Below, piece after piece: positions 19,531 through 29,411 of a stretch of DNA of 46,581 bases. Position numbers and translations under genes: made by a program. The notes below the pieces were generated by a model. It was not told the origin of the DNA. It saw only the letters and a program-made list of their open reading frames with translations, and ran no database searches. Position 1 is the first letter of the stretch, and each line of letters begins with the position of its first letter. Source of the DNA: an uncultured Alphaproteobacteria bacterium. GTDB lineage: Bacteria; Pseudomonadota; Alphaproteobacteria; Rs-D84. Location: contig CAMZDE010000003.1 of assembly GCA_947305255.1 (NCBI GenBank), positions 1 through 46,581 of the forward strand, in the 5' to 3' direction.

Positions 19531-20963
19531 TAAAAAAATGGTTGATTGAAAAAGGTTTCAAAATCGTTATAGGCGCAATTATATTGGGCGTCGGGATTTG
19601 GTATTTGTCGTCGTCAATTGGTGGCGCGTCGTTATCGTACACCAGCGTTGATAATTTTATGCATCAAATAGAATCTACACGTCCGATTGAAACAGGTGTC
19701 CCAGGGTGTTTCTTATGTGGATATATCGCCGATTTGTTTGCAGTTTTAGGGCGCACCACAGAAATGTTTTGGCAAGGAATTGTTCATACGTTATGGATAT
19801 TGATGGCGGTTGGGTTTGGAATTTTCATAATATTTCATACTGTGCAATTCTTTCGCGAAAACGCGACCAGCAAAGATATCACTGATTTAACAAAAAACAC
19901 ACCTAAATTAAATTTCAAAAAATGGTTCGACAAGATATGGAAAAATGGCGTCCGTATTTTAATTGCAGGTGCATTGATTGGCGCATTAAACTGGTCGGGG
20001 ACTGGGGCGTTACGAACAACAACTAATTTAACAGTGACACCGGTTATGTATATCGGTTCTATGTTATCAATGGCGGCAACTGGCGTTGTCAGCGGCGGTA
20101 AATGTGATATGGCGACAACTGCGCAATCAGACGAAGATATTTTGAATCCTGTATTAAAACCATTTATGTGTGTGATTGGGAATTTGAATACTGTGATGTT
20201 GGCGGGCGCTGGCGGCGGGTTTGCTTTAATGAATTATGCATGGATGGACATGGGCGGTGGTGTTTTCACGTGGATTGCCGGTTTATCATTGGTAATAATG
20301 TTTTTAATCATCGGATTTAATTTGTTATTCGAAGTTTTAAGCGTGATTTTCAAATTAATATTCATAATTATATTTATGCCGCTTTTGTTGGCCGCGGCCG
20401 CATTTGAACAAATCTGGAAACTGGCCAAAGGATTATTAAATTCTGCGATATCTATGTTGATAAATTCCGCGGTCAGCATAATTAAAATCAGTCTGAAAAT
20501 TTGTATTATATATGCGATTGTATATTTTTCAGCAACCGAATATGGATTCACAACTATTTTACCACCACTGTTGAATAATGCCCAAAACGAAACATTATCA
20601 GGACAATCTGCGGCCGTGTATGATGTATTTTCTTATTGCGAACACGCGTCCATTATCGACGGTAACATAGATAAAGCGACATTCAAAAACTGTTTCGATA
20701 ATAAACGCGCAGTGGTTGAAGCAAAATATCCACACGCATTTGATTTTATGGACGACGGATTTAATTTCTTGCTGTTTATGATTGGTGTTGCGCTGTTGTA
20801 TTTTTGGATTATATCACCACAAATTGATAAACTATTGACGCCGGTTGGCAAAGAAAAATTCGATTATGGTCAATGGCTGAAAGATTTTGGTAAAACAACC
20901 GTGAATGCGCCGTATAATATATATGCCAAGGTCAAAGAGACAATCGACAAAGGGAAAAAATAA
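19527..20963 (+). CDS. multi-TM VirB6/TrbL-like protein
   Basis: TM-rich; overlaps previous ORF stop by 4 nt; VIFKLIFIIIFMPLLLAAAAFEQIWKLAKG. Confidence 0.6.
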   Translation: MIKKWLIEKGFKIVIGAIILGVGIWYLSSSIGGASLSYTSVDNFMHQIESTRPIETGVPGCFLCGYIADLFAVLGRTTEMFWQGIVHTLWILMAVGFGIFIIFHTVQFFRENATSKDITDLTKNTPKLNFKKWFDKIWKNGVRILIAGALIGALNWSGTGALRTTTNLTVTPVMYIGSMLSMAATGVVSGGKCDMATTAQSDEDILNPVLKPFMCVIGNLNTVMLAGAGGGFALMNYAWMDMGGGVFTWIAGLSLVIMFLIIGFNLLFEVLSVIFKLIFIIIFMPLLLAAAAFEQIWKLAKGLLNSAISMLINSAVSIIKISLKICIIYAIVYFSATEYGFTTILPPLLNNAQNETLSGQSAAVYDVFSYCEHASIIDGNIDKATFKNCFDNKRAVVEAKYPHAFDFMDDGFNFLLFMIGVALLYFWIISPQIDKLLTPVGKEKFDYGQWLKDFGKTTVNAPYNIYAKVKETIDKGKK

Positions 20964-20964
20964 A

Positions 20965-22254
20965 ATGCAAATAATAAAAAAACTTAAATCTTTATTGATT
21001 AGCGTTTTATGCGTCGTTTGCATTTGCGGTGCAACCTATGCCGCAGGTAACGAACCGTTGGGCGATGTCGGCGAATATGGTGCATGGATTAACCAAGATA
21101 ATATGGAAAAATTTTCAGAATCTCTGTCTTCTGATGTCACGCAATTTCAAAACAAGTTTGAAACAGATATCAAATCACCAACCTTTGTCCCAATCGAAGT
21201 TAAAATCGGTCTGGCGTTGATGAAGGCACTTTATGATATAAACGGCATATTACAGATTTCACTTGTTCCTTTTGCAATAATATTTTTATTTGTTATGTAT
21301 GCGCTTTGGATTGGATTAGAGGCATACAAATTAATTCGTGATTCAGGTAATTATAAAAAAACATTATACGATATATTCAAAACAGGCATCATTATCGCCG
21401 TATGGATGATGATTTTGGATTATGGGCCGGCAAAGATATTCGCTATGATAATCGGGCCAATTATGTCAATCGGAACATATCTGTCTGATTTTATTTTGAA
21501 CACTACGGGCCAGATGTATAATGTCGATATTCCTGATACGTGTGCGGTTATACATCAATATGTTGACGCACACAATACTGGCAAATTATTAATAGATGCA
21601 AATGCGGCTGCAAACATTATGTGTCTGCCGGGGCGCATATCGACATATTTTTATCATGCCACCGCCACAGGCTTTCAATGGATGCTGTACGGATTCACAC
21701 ATAGCATTACTGCGATATTTATTGGCGCAGTATCAATATTCGTATTTATAAAATGTATTTTCAAATATGCGTTTATGACATTGGGTGTTGTGACAGATTT
21801 ATTTTTGAAACTTTTGATGTTACCGTTCACTGCCATTTCAGAATCGTTGCCAAAAACATCTGAAAGCAATTATGCAGGCCAACTGTTCACTGGTTTATCA
21901 AAAATATTTAATAGTGCGAATTTCAAATTGTCTGATGTGATTGCTGCGTTTATAAATGCGACAATATATTTTGTCAGTTTATCAATTATTATTTCGATAT
22001 GCGCGGTATTATTGTCAAATATTATCGCATTAAACGGCGACCATACATATTCTGTGGCCGCATCTATGACCGCGTTATTAACAGGTTGTTTGGTGTTATA
22101 TTTGGCAAACAAAGCCGACGAATATTCAAAGAAAATTGGCGGCAAGATTGATAATTCTTTTGGAACCAAATTACAAAGCGATGCAAAAACATTATTGGGT
22201 GACGCTAAAAAAATTGGTGGAATGTTTTTCAAAGATTGGATTAAGAAAAAATAA
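20965..22254 (+). CDS. multi-TM VirB6/TrbL-like protein
   Basis: Signal peptide MQIIKKLKSLLISVLCVVCICGATYA; DLFLKLLMLPFTAISESLPK core; adjacent to previous ORF. Confidence 0.6.
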   Translation: MQIIKKLKSLLISVLCVVCICGATYAAGNEPLGDVGEYGAWINQDNMEKFSESLSSDVTQFQNKFETDIKSPTFVPIEVKIGLALMKALYDINGILQISLVPFAIIFLFVMYALWIGLEAYKLIRDSGNYKKTLYDIFKTGIIIAVWMMILDYGPAKIFAMIIGPIMSIGTYLSDFILNTTGQMYNVDIPDTCAVIHQYVDAHNTGKLLIDANAAANIMCLPGRISTYFYHATATGFQWMLYGFTHSITAIFIGAVSIFVFIKCIFKYAFMTLGVVTDLFLKLLMLPFTAISESLPKTSESNYAGQLFTGLSKIFNSANFKLSDVIAAFINATIYFVSLSIIISICAVLLSNIIALNGDHTYSVAASMTALLTGCLVLYLANKADEYSKKIGGKIDNSFGTKLQSDAKTLLGDAKKIGGMFFKDWIKKK

Positions 22255-22257
22255 TTT

Positions 22258-24360
22258 TTATATAAACTTAACAAAATTTCGCGCGACGTTTTTTATACCC
22301 TTGGTCTTAAAAGCAATTGTTAAGATATCGCCATCTTCAGCAATTACAACACCCGACCCCATTTCGTTATGCAAAACCATTTTTCCCACAGCTGATGATT
22401 TAATCGTCGTATTTTTGCGACGCGAATGACGTGGTGCAGGTTCGTCGTGTACGGTGTGTTTTTCCCCGTTTACATTTACAAAACGTTCATCTATTTCACC
22501 AATAAAACGCGATGGCGATTGATAAAGACGCTGTCCAAACATAGACCGCACCATCGCGTTCGTTATAATCACACGCACACGCGCACGCGTTATCGCGACA
22601 TATGCCAATCTGCGTTCTTCTTCTAAATCGCCTTCTTGGGTGGATTTTTCATTTGGGAAAATACCCTCTTCCCATGCAGGCAAAAATACAGTATTAAATT
22701 CTAGACCTTTGGCGGCATGAATTGTCATTATTGAAACAACATTTTTATCTTCGATTTCATTATCATTGTCGTCCGTCATCATCAATGCAGCATGCTCTAA
22801 AAATTCTGGCAACGAATCATATTTTGCAACAACCGACGAAATCAGTTCACGAATGTGTTCTATACGTTCGTTCGCATCAACATCTTTGGATTGACGCCAC
22901 ATATTTATATAGCCCGAATTTTCCAACAATTGTTGCACCGCATCTTTTGGGGCCATATTCTGCCAATCAAAATCAAACGCATGCAAAAATTCATCTGCCT
23001 TGGCCCGTTGAGAATTTGACAGTTTTGCATTTTTTAATCCGTCCATTAAATTCGTCCCGCTATCACGCAGTTTCGCAATCGCCGCATCACCAAAACCACG
23101 CCGCGGTTTAGAAATAATTCTTTCGAAAGATAAATTATCAAACGGATATACCAACAAACGCACATACGCAATTGCATCGCGTATTTCCATTCTGTCATAA
23201 AATTTTGTTGCACCGACCAATTTATACGGAATCTGTTTAGACGAAAATTCTTCTTCGAATGTTCGCGACAAAGACCCCGCGCGAATCAATATCGCAAATT
23301 CAGAATAATTATTCGCGTTATTTTTCATGATGATATCGGCAATAAAGCGCGCTTCGTCCCAATCAGACGCCACAGTGAACACATATAAGCATTCGCCCAT
23401 ATCAACATTCGGTGCCGTTCGTAAATCTTTGCCTAATCGGCCTGTATTATTTTTTATCAACGAATTTGCGGCACCCAGAATATTCCCAGTACTGCGATAA
23501 TTTGTTTCCAGGCGAATTATTTTTGCATTTGGATAATTTTTTTCAAATTCTAAAATATTTTTTATTTCGGCGCCACGCCATGAATATATAGATTGATCAT
23601 CATCGCCGACACAACAAATATTCGGATTATCAACCCCAGCTGTTAACATTTTCAGCAATGCCATTTGCGCCGCATTTGTATCTTGGAATTCATCGACCAG
23701 AATATATTTGAATTGCCGCTGGTATTTATTCAAAACATCAGGGCTGGATTCAAACAATCGCAACACGTATAAAATAATATCACCAAAATCAATCGCATTT
23801 GCACGCACCAATTCATTATTATATTCGACCAAAATTTTACGTGTATTTTCCCCCAGCGACATTTTATTAAAATCGGTGATTCCTTTGTCTTTAATCCCAG
23901 AAATTGTATCGACCCAATCTGATGGATTATATTCTTTGGTATCCAACCCCAGATTTGTTATCACGCGTTTAAGAACGGCCCGCTGTTCATCTTCGCCATA
24001 AATTAAAAAATCACGTGTTAATCCTGCGAACGCGCAATTAGACCGCAAAATACGCAAACAAATTGAATGAAACGTCCCCATCCATAAATCAGCACACAAA
24101 TGCGCGACATCTGAATATTGTGCGACACGAAAACGCATTTCGTTTGCGGCCTTGTTCGTGAAAGTCAAAGCCAATATCTGCCATGGGGTTGCCGAATTAG
24201 TATGCAATATATGCGCAATTCGCGATGTTAAAACGCGTGTTTTTCCGGTTCCTGCACCAGACAACACCAACAACGGCCCGTTTAATGTTGTGACCGCCAT
24301 TTTTTGTTCGTCGTTCAAATTATCCATATAATCCATAGTGTCTTTTTTCTGATTTTCCAT
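22258..24360 (-). CDS. uvrD: UvrD/Rep/PcrA-type superfamily 1 DNA helicase
   Basis: LSGAGTGKTRVLTSRIAHIL (Walker A), LVDEFQDTN, GDDDQSIYSWRGA, TIHAAKGLEFNTVFLP, RRLAYVAITRAR. Confidence 0.93.
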   Translation of the reverse strand: MENQKKDTMDYMDNLNDEQKMAVTTLNGPLLVLSGAGTGKTRVLTSRIAHILHTNSATPWQILALTFTNKAANEMRFRVAQYSDVAHLCADLWMGTFHSICLRILRSNCAFAGLTRDFLIYGEDEQRAVLKRVITNLGLDTKEYNPSDWVDTISGIKDKGITDFNKMSLGENTRKILVEYNNELVRANAIDFGDIILYVLRLFESSPDVLNKYQRQFKYILVDEFQDTNAAQMALLKMLTAGVDNPNICCVGDDDQSIYSWRGAEIKNILEFEKNYPNAKIIRLETNYRSTGNILGAANSLIKNNTGRLGKDLRTAPNVDMGECLYVFTVASDWDEARFIADIIMKNNANNYSEFAILIRAGSLSRTFEEEFSSKQIPYKLVGATKFYDRMEIRDAIAYVRLLVYPFDNLSFERIISKPRRGFGDAAIAKLRDSGTNLMDGLKNAKLSNSQRAKADEFLHAFDFDWQNMAPKDAVQQLLENSGYINMWRQSKDVDANERIEHIRELISSVVAKYDSLPEFLEHAALMMTDDNDNEIEDKNVVSIMTIHAAKGLEFNTVFLPAWEEGIFPNEKSTQEGDLEEERRLAYVAITRARVRVIITNAMVRSMFGQRLYQSPSRFIGEIDERFVNVNGEKHTVHDEPAPRHSRRKNTTIKSSAVGKMVLHNEMGSGVVIAEDGDILTIAFKTKGIKNVARNFVKFI

Positions 24361-24421
24361 ATTGTAATTTATAAAAGATTTCTATACAATCATTTTGTTA
24401 TCTCAAAAGGATTATTTTACT

Positions 24422-25102
24422 ATGGCCCGAATCATTTGTTTTGACATTGAAACCACAGGTTTTGAATATATGCGTGGTGACCGCTGTATTGAAATCGGCG
24501 CGGTCGAATTGATTGATGGGAAATTGACCGACAATACTTTCCACGAATATATAAACCCAGAGGGAAAAATCATTCCGCCTGAAACATATATGGTTCACAA
24601 AATTTCAAATGCTTTCTTGGAAGACAAACCGACCATGGCGGTTGTTGCACCAAAATTTTTGGAATTTGTTGGGGATTCGCAAATTGTCGCGCATAATGGA
24701 TTGGATTTCGACTTTCCGTTTATAAATTATGAATTGAACAAATTAAAATTAAAGCCGATTCCGCGTTCCCAGATGTTGGATTCTATCGTAATCGCACGTA
24801 ATCGCGTCTATGGCCCCAAGGCTTATACACTGGACGCATTGGCAAAATGGTTTGGCGTATCTTTGACGGCACGTGCAGATGCACACGGCGCGTTAATTGA
24901 CGCTGAAATTTTAGCGCACGTATATCTGGAACTTGAAAATACTGCGCCGGCGATGGACATAAATGAATTAATGGATAAACAGCACGATGCTTTCTTGAAA
25001 ACACCAAAGATTGGAAACGATTTTCCAAAGCGCACGTTTGAAATACCGGCCGACGAATTACAAACACATAATGAATTTATGGAAAAAATATTAAACGCTT
25101 AA
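24422..25102 (+). CDS. dnaQ: DNA polymerase III epsilon subunit (3'-5' exonuclease)
   Basis: MARIICFDIETTGFEYMRGDRCIEIGAVEL; VAHNGLDFDFPFINYEL; HGALIDAEILAHVYLEL. Confidence 0.92.
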   Translation: MARIICFDIETTGFEYMRGDRCIEIGAVELIDGKLTDNTFHEYINPEGKIIPPETYMVHKISNAFLEDKPTMAVVAPKFLEFVGDSQIVAHNGLDFDFPFINYELNKLKLKPIPRSQMLDSIVIARNRVYGPKAYTLDALAKWFGVSLTARADAHGALIDAEILAHVYLELENTAPAMDINELMDKQHDAFLKTPKIGNDFPKRTFEIPADELQTHNEFMEKILNA

Positions 25103-25112
25103 ATGAAATTTT

Positions 25113-27293
25113 TTAATTATGGCCGCCCGTGGCACAGCCTGAATTTTCCATAGAATTTGCGGTTCCACCATTTGCAACGTATCCTGAATCACATTCAGAA
25201 CACGCACCCAACGTGTTACGATATTCGTTTGTCGCACATGATGCCAAACACGCACCGCCCCACACAGTATAACCTTCATTACATCTGCAACGCGTGTTAA
25301 CGTACCCACCAATAGTTCTGTTCGGTGACACAACCTGTTCGCCCAGCGCGATAAAACTGGAATTGCTGGGGCATAATAACGATTGATAGAACAATTCAGA
25401 AACGCCCATAATCAAATCTGTTGGGCCGCCGGCCAAAACAGTTTCATCATATGCAAACACCGCATAACCGCATGTCAACGCAACATTATAGCAGGCCCCC
25501 GTCATAACATTATAAATACTGTTCACGTTTGCAGCCGTTGTATAAGAATTTATCTGGGTCACCTGTTGATTATAACAATCAGAAACATCCGCCAAACAAC
25601 TGGACGCATAATCAGAAATCAATTTTGCCTGTGCCGCCTTGATATTTACCATCGCGCGTTGAACATAATTCACAATAACATCATTATATGGTTTATATGT
25701 CGCCGTTTTGCCGTTTAAATTATATGTAAAATCTTGGCATTTATCCAACACAGGGCGACACAATCCGCCGTCTTTGACCGATTGACCGGTTCCAATTTTA
25801 GTCATCAAATAATTCACAATGCACGCGCCATCGCCTTTCTTGCAATCCGTATCAGTCATTGCAGTTTGAATAAATCCTGCATCTATCTTGGAATTATCAT
25901 ATTCTTCCATAAATGCCATGATTTGCGATATGTCATTACCTAAAACAACATTACCGTTTTCATCAATATATCTTTTCGTTGGATCCAGACATTTCAAATA
26001 GCCTTCGCCACAAACCATATCGTCCAACATACAATTTTCCAGCGCACCAATACACCCACGTGCATCATATTGATTCTTGTTTTGCAGAACCGACAAACGA
26101 CCCTTTTGCAGCATTAAATTTGCACTGCGGACATTTGATATCAATTTTTGGTTCAAATTAGTCAGACCTTGTTCATACGCGGCACAATCTTTGGAAATTG
26201 CCAAATCATAGTTCCCAGAAATCTGAGATTCTGTGGCACCGGCATCTTTGCATTGATTCAATACAGTTTTGCAACGTTTGGTTGCTTCCTTGTACAAATC
26301 CCTGCCACGTTTTGAAGATATATCATTCGAAGATGTAAATAATTCCAATCCGAACATCTCAGACGAATCTGATGAAAAATCCAAATCCATATCCAACAAA
26401 GAATTATTTTCAGACAAATACGACATAGATTTTGACGATGTCGGATCTTTAATCATATCGGCAATATCGTCCAACATAGAACGTGTTTGCGAAGTATCTT
26501 TGTTTTTTGATAATTCTAATTCCGCCTCTGTCGCGTTCATAATCGCGCGGATTTCATCGGCCGACAACCCCAGATATCTGATATTTTGGGCAACATCATT
26601 TAATTCAGCGTTTGCATCTTCGACCGCCTGTTGCACTTTGGCATATTTGGCCAGATTTTCTGAACATGAACAACGTTTTTGATTTGCATCAACCACCATA
26701 CAGAATTGATCCATGCAATCATTGTATTGCTGTTGACAAGTGCTATTTAAATCCGCAGTCTTTTCCAGCACGTCTTTGGCGGCCGCAATAGATTCCGCAG
26801 TTGGTGTAATCTGTTTTTTTGTTCCCAATGTCAATACGCGTTCTTGGATATTGCGTGTATCCGTATCAGATTCAACCGATTGACGCGTGTGTTCGGCGGT
26901 ATCAGTATTTTCAGAACGCGGCATAATTCTGGCACGATGAACAACAACACCATTATTCGTTGAATCAGTCCGCATTCCGCGCGTCACAACATTTGCATTT
27001 GATTCAGATGCCGAACGCGTAGCATTTTTTTGCGCCCCACGTGCCACAACATTTGTATTCTGTGAACCCGCACGCGATATAATATTCCCAGATTTTTGCT
27101 TATTCGCATCAGATGTTGAACGTGGTGTATTACGTGTGGCCACGCCACCGTCACGTGTCGCGCGATTTTTTGAAACAACAGTTTCAACATCACTTTTGTT
27201 TTTTGTCTGATTTGTGCGTGTCACAGACGTTGCCGCGAAAGAATCGGCGGCAAACAACACGGCCATAAAAAGACATAACGAAAATTTTCTCAT
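25113..27293 (-). CDS. large Cys-rich secreted protein with Arg/Ser/Thr-rich N-terminal region
   Basis: Signal peptide MRKFSLCLFMAVLFAADSFA; CQQQYNDCMDQFCMVVDANQKRCSCSENLAKY motif shared with ORF at 32730; C-terminal CRCNEGYTVWGGACLASC. Confidence 0.7.
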   Translation of the reverse strand: MRKFSLCLFMAVLFAADSFAATSVTRTNQTKNKSDVETVVSKNRATRDGGVATRNTPRSTSDANKQKSGNIISRAGSQNTNVVARGAQKNATRSASESNANVVTRGMRTDSTNNGVVVHRARIMPRSENTDTAEHTRQSVESDTDTRNIQERVLTLGTKKQITPTAESIAAAKDVLEKTADLNSTCQQQYNDCMDQFCMVVDANQKRCSCSENLAKYAKVQQAVEDANAELNDVAQNIRYLGLSADEIRAIMNATEAELELSKNKDTSQTRSMLDDIADMIKDPTSSKSMSYLSENNSLLDMDLDFSSDSSEMFGLELFTSSNDISSKRGRDLYKEATKRCKTVLNQCKDAGATESQISGNYDLAISKDCAAYEQGLTNLNQKLISNVRSANLMLQKGRLSVLQNKNQYDARGCIGALENCMLDDMVCGEGYLKCLDPTKRYIDENGNVVLGNDISQIMAFMEEYDNSKIDAGFIQTAMTDTDCKKGDGACIVNYLMTKIGTGQSVKDGGLCRPVLDKCQDFTYNLNGKTATYKPYNDVIVNYVQRAMVNIKAAQAKLISDYASSCLADVSDCYNQQVTQINSYTTAANVNSIYNVMTGACYNVALTCGYAVFAYDETVLAGGPTDLIMGVSELFYQSLLCPSNSSFIALGEQVVSPNRTIGGYVNTRCRCNEGYTVWGGACLASCATNEYRNTLGACSECDSGYVANGGTANSMENSGCATGGHN

Positions 27294-27359
27294 CTCTTTT
27301 GAAATAATTATATCATAAAAAACATACAAAACAAAGAATATTTAGACAATAAATAAATC

Positions 27360-27382
27360 CCCGCCAATGGCGGGAATTTATT
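27360..27382 (-). terminator. hairpin downstream of secreted family copy C
   Basis: CCCCGCCAATGGCGGG followed by U-rich stretch on minus strand. Confidence 0.55.
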
Positions 27383-27411
27383 ATCGCACCCACGCAACCA
27401 ATGTGAACGAA

Positions 27412-28044
27412 TTATTGCGCGGTTGATAATTCAACCTGTGTCGTCGCATTTGAATCCCACGTAGTATAAATATCAACACGTTTTTCACCAATCATATCAC
27501 TGGCTACATCATAAGCGATATCTGAAGCAGCATCTTTAACAACTTTGCCCGCACCATGCACCAATTGCAAAACCGCACCCGATGTTATTAACATCTCATC
27601 TGGATTATTCCCAATTTCTTCTTGCAGCCAATTATACACACTTCTAAACTCTTCTTCGGACTGCGTAGTTATCACGCCACCTAGTTCTATAAAATCACCA
27701 TTACCTACATCTGTACTGGTTGACAATACATCCGCAACAATATTATCACCATCCGCATTAGTTAACTGTGCCTGTTTAGTGTTAGTGATATCGCCTACTT
27801 TGTTCACTGCGGCAATTGCGCTGTTATAGGCACCCTTTACATACGCGGTTGTTGCGATATGGTCTTGGTCGGCGGTGTCAATATTAACACGACCATATGG
27901 TGCGCCCGCGCCTGTTGTTGGCGCGGGGTGATTTGTATCTGCCACGCTTGGCGCGGTGTACATCGCCCCCGATATATTTTCAGCCATTGCACCGAATGGC
28001 AACGCAAGCATTATTGCGATTGTTAATAAGTTTCTTGTTGTCAT
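27412..28044 (-). CDS. small secreted protein, 'IATTAYVKGAYN' family (copy C)
   Basis: ATG at 28044 after AGGAGAG RBS; MTTRNLLTIAIMLALPFGAMAENISGAMYTAP...HIATTAYVKGAYNSAIAAVNK...RVDIYTTWDSNATTQVELSTAQ. Confidence 0.82.
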   Translation of the reverse strand: MTTRNLLTIAIMLALPFGAMAENISGAMYTAPSVADTNHPAPTTGAGAPYGRVNIDTADQDHIATTAYVKGAYNSAIAAVNKVGDITNTKQAQLTNADGDNIVADVLSTSTDVGNGDFIELGGVITTQSEEEFRSVYNWLQEEIGNNPDEMLITSGAVLQLVHGAGKVVKDAASDIAYDVASDMIGEKRVDIYTTWDSNATTQVELSTAQ

Positions 28045-28072
28045 AGTTTCTCTCCTTTTTTTGTTGCAACAA

Positions 28073-28248
28073 CAAAAAACCACCTGAAAATCAAAGGTGG
28101 TTGGAGGTTCGAAACAACTCAAACTGAAATTGTGCGCCTTATTCAATTTATTCGGCAGCCCTCCAACCATATAGTTGGAGATTTTAACGCTATCTCTAAC
28201 GCAGTTTGAAACGGGTTTCGACACCCCATCGGTGGAACCCCCACCGAC
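28073..28248 (-). ncRNA. structured leader RNA with terminator (copy C)
   Basis: CTCCAACTATATGGTTGGAGG hairpin; CCTCCAACCACCTTTGATTTTCAGGTGGTTTTTTG terminator; CAAACTG/CAGTTTG long-range helix. Confidence 0.8.
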
Positions 28249-28377
28249 ACAGGTATTTTATCAAAAATTACCCCCCGATGCAAATGGATTTTTTATATTG
28301 TGATAAAATCTTGCATACAACACTTTTATTCGCGGTGCCGGAAATAATTCTGCCCCACGTCGCAAAAAAAAACCACC

Positions 28378-28480
28378 CTTGCGGCGGGGTCGCAGAGTGC
28401 GAGTAAAATGAAGCATGATGCGGGGGCGGGTTAGATATTGTTTGTTCGGATTATTTATTTTTTCTGAAAATCCTTAGACC
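28378..28480 (-). repeat. 103-nt intergenic repeat / possible sRNA (copy 2, inverted relative to copy 1)
   Basis: Reverse complement matches 8345-8447 without indels, about 8 transitions. Confidence 0.75.
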
Positions 28481-28550
28481 AGCGAACGACTGCGGGAATC
28501 CAGATAATTAAAAAGATCCGTGTGGCGTGTGCCACGGTGAAAAATGGCAA

Positions 28551-28580
28551 AAAAACCCGTCGCAATTGCGACGGGTAAAA
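28551..28580 (-). terminator. terminator after rpmA
   Basis: AACCCGTCGCAATTGCGACGGGT with flanking A/T runs. Confidence 0.75.
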
Positions 28581-28598
28581 ATAAACATACGATGTTAA

Positions 28599-28859
28599 TT
28601 ATTTTTCGTCTGGAACGACCGACACAGTCTTTCTGTCGCCGTTGCCACGTTTAAATGTGACGATTCCAGCGATTTTTGCGAACAAAGTATGATCTTTGCC
28701 CATGCCGACATTCAACCCAGGGTGCACAGATGTTCCGCGTTGGCGAATAATGATATTGCCAGGAATAACGCGGCTGCCCCCGCTTTTCTTAACACCTAAT
28801 CTGCGTCCGGCCGAATCACGTCCGTTTGTTGATGCAGAACCAGCTTTCTTATGTGCCAT
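28599..28859 (-). CDS. rpmA: 50S ribosomal protein L27
   Basis: [28 protein letters not shown]...[28 protein letters not shown]. Confidence 0.96.
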   Translation of the reverse strand: MAHKKAGSASTNGRDSAGRRLGVKKSGGSRVIPGNIIIRQRGTSVHPGLNVGMGKDHTLFAKIAGIVTFKRGNGDRKTVSVVPDEK

Positions 28860-28894
28860 AATTAAACTCCTTCATCTTTATTTTATCGGGCGAA

Positions 28895-29194
28895 TTAAGC
28901 CTTAATAGATTTGATTTTCAAAACAGTGATAAACTGGCGATGACCGGCAGTTCTGCGATAATTTTGGCGACGTTTTTTCTTGAACACCAAAACCTTATCA
29001 TCACGTTTTTGTTCGATTACATCGGCAACAACCTTAGCCCCCGCGATAAACGGATTACCAACTTTGTCACCAACCATTAAAACCTTGTCAAATTCGACAG
29101 AACCGGTTGCATCTAATTTTTCAACCTTTACAATGTCGCCCTCGCAAACGCGATATTGTTTGCCGCCGGTTTGAAAGATAGCATATGTTGACAT
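28895..29194 (-). CDS. rplU: 50S ribosomal protein L21
   Basis: MSTYAIFQTGGKQYRVCEGDIVKVEKLD...KKRRQNYRRTAGHRQFITVLKI. Confidence 0.95.
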   Translation of the reverse strand: MSTYAIFQTGGKQYRVCEGDIVKVEKLDATGSVEFDKVLMVGDKVGNPFIAGAKVVADVIEQKRDDKVLVFKKKRRQNYRRTAGHRQFITVLKIKSIKA

Positions 29195-29367
29195 ATTTTT
29201 TATCTCTATTGTTTGTTTAAGTTCTTGTATTATTTCGATTTGTCGAAACATTTATGCAAATTATATATATAAAATACCAAAAGTCAACATTTTTGTATAA
29301 AAATTTATGCAAATGGTTCAACCTCCCTCCCGCCCTTTGGGCGTGCCCCCCCATTGTTGTGGCAAAA

Positions 29368-29396
29368 ACAAAAAACCGCCATTGTGGCGGCAGATT
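29368..29396 (-). terminator. terminator after ORF 29412
   Basis: AAACCGCC-ATTGT-GGCGG hairpin; A-run on + strand gives U-run on minus. Confidence 0.6.
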
Positions 29397-29411
29397 TTAT
29401 GCACCCCATTA

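Noticed and set aside
27412-28224. N-terminal extension of ORF 27412 into the leader (MSKPVSNCVRDS...)
   Set aside because: The extension covers the structured leader and terminator; a strong AGGAGAG RBS and signal peptide start at 28044 instead.
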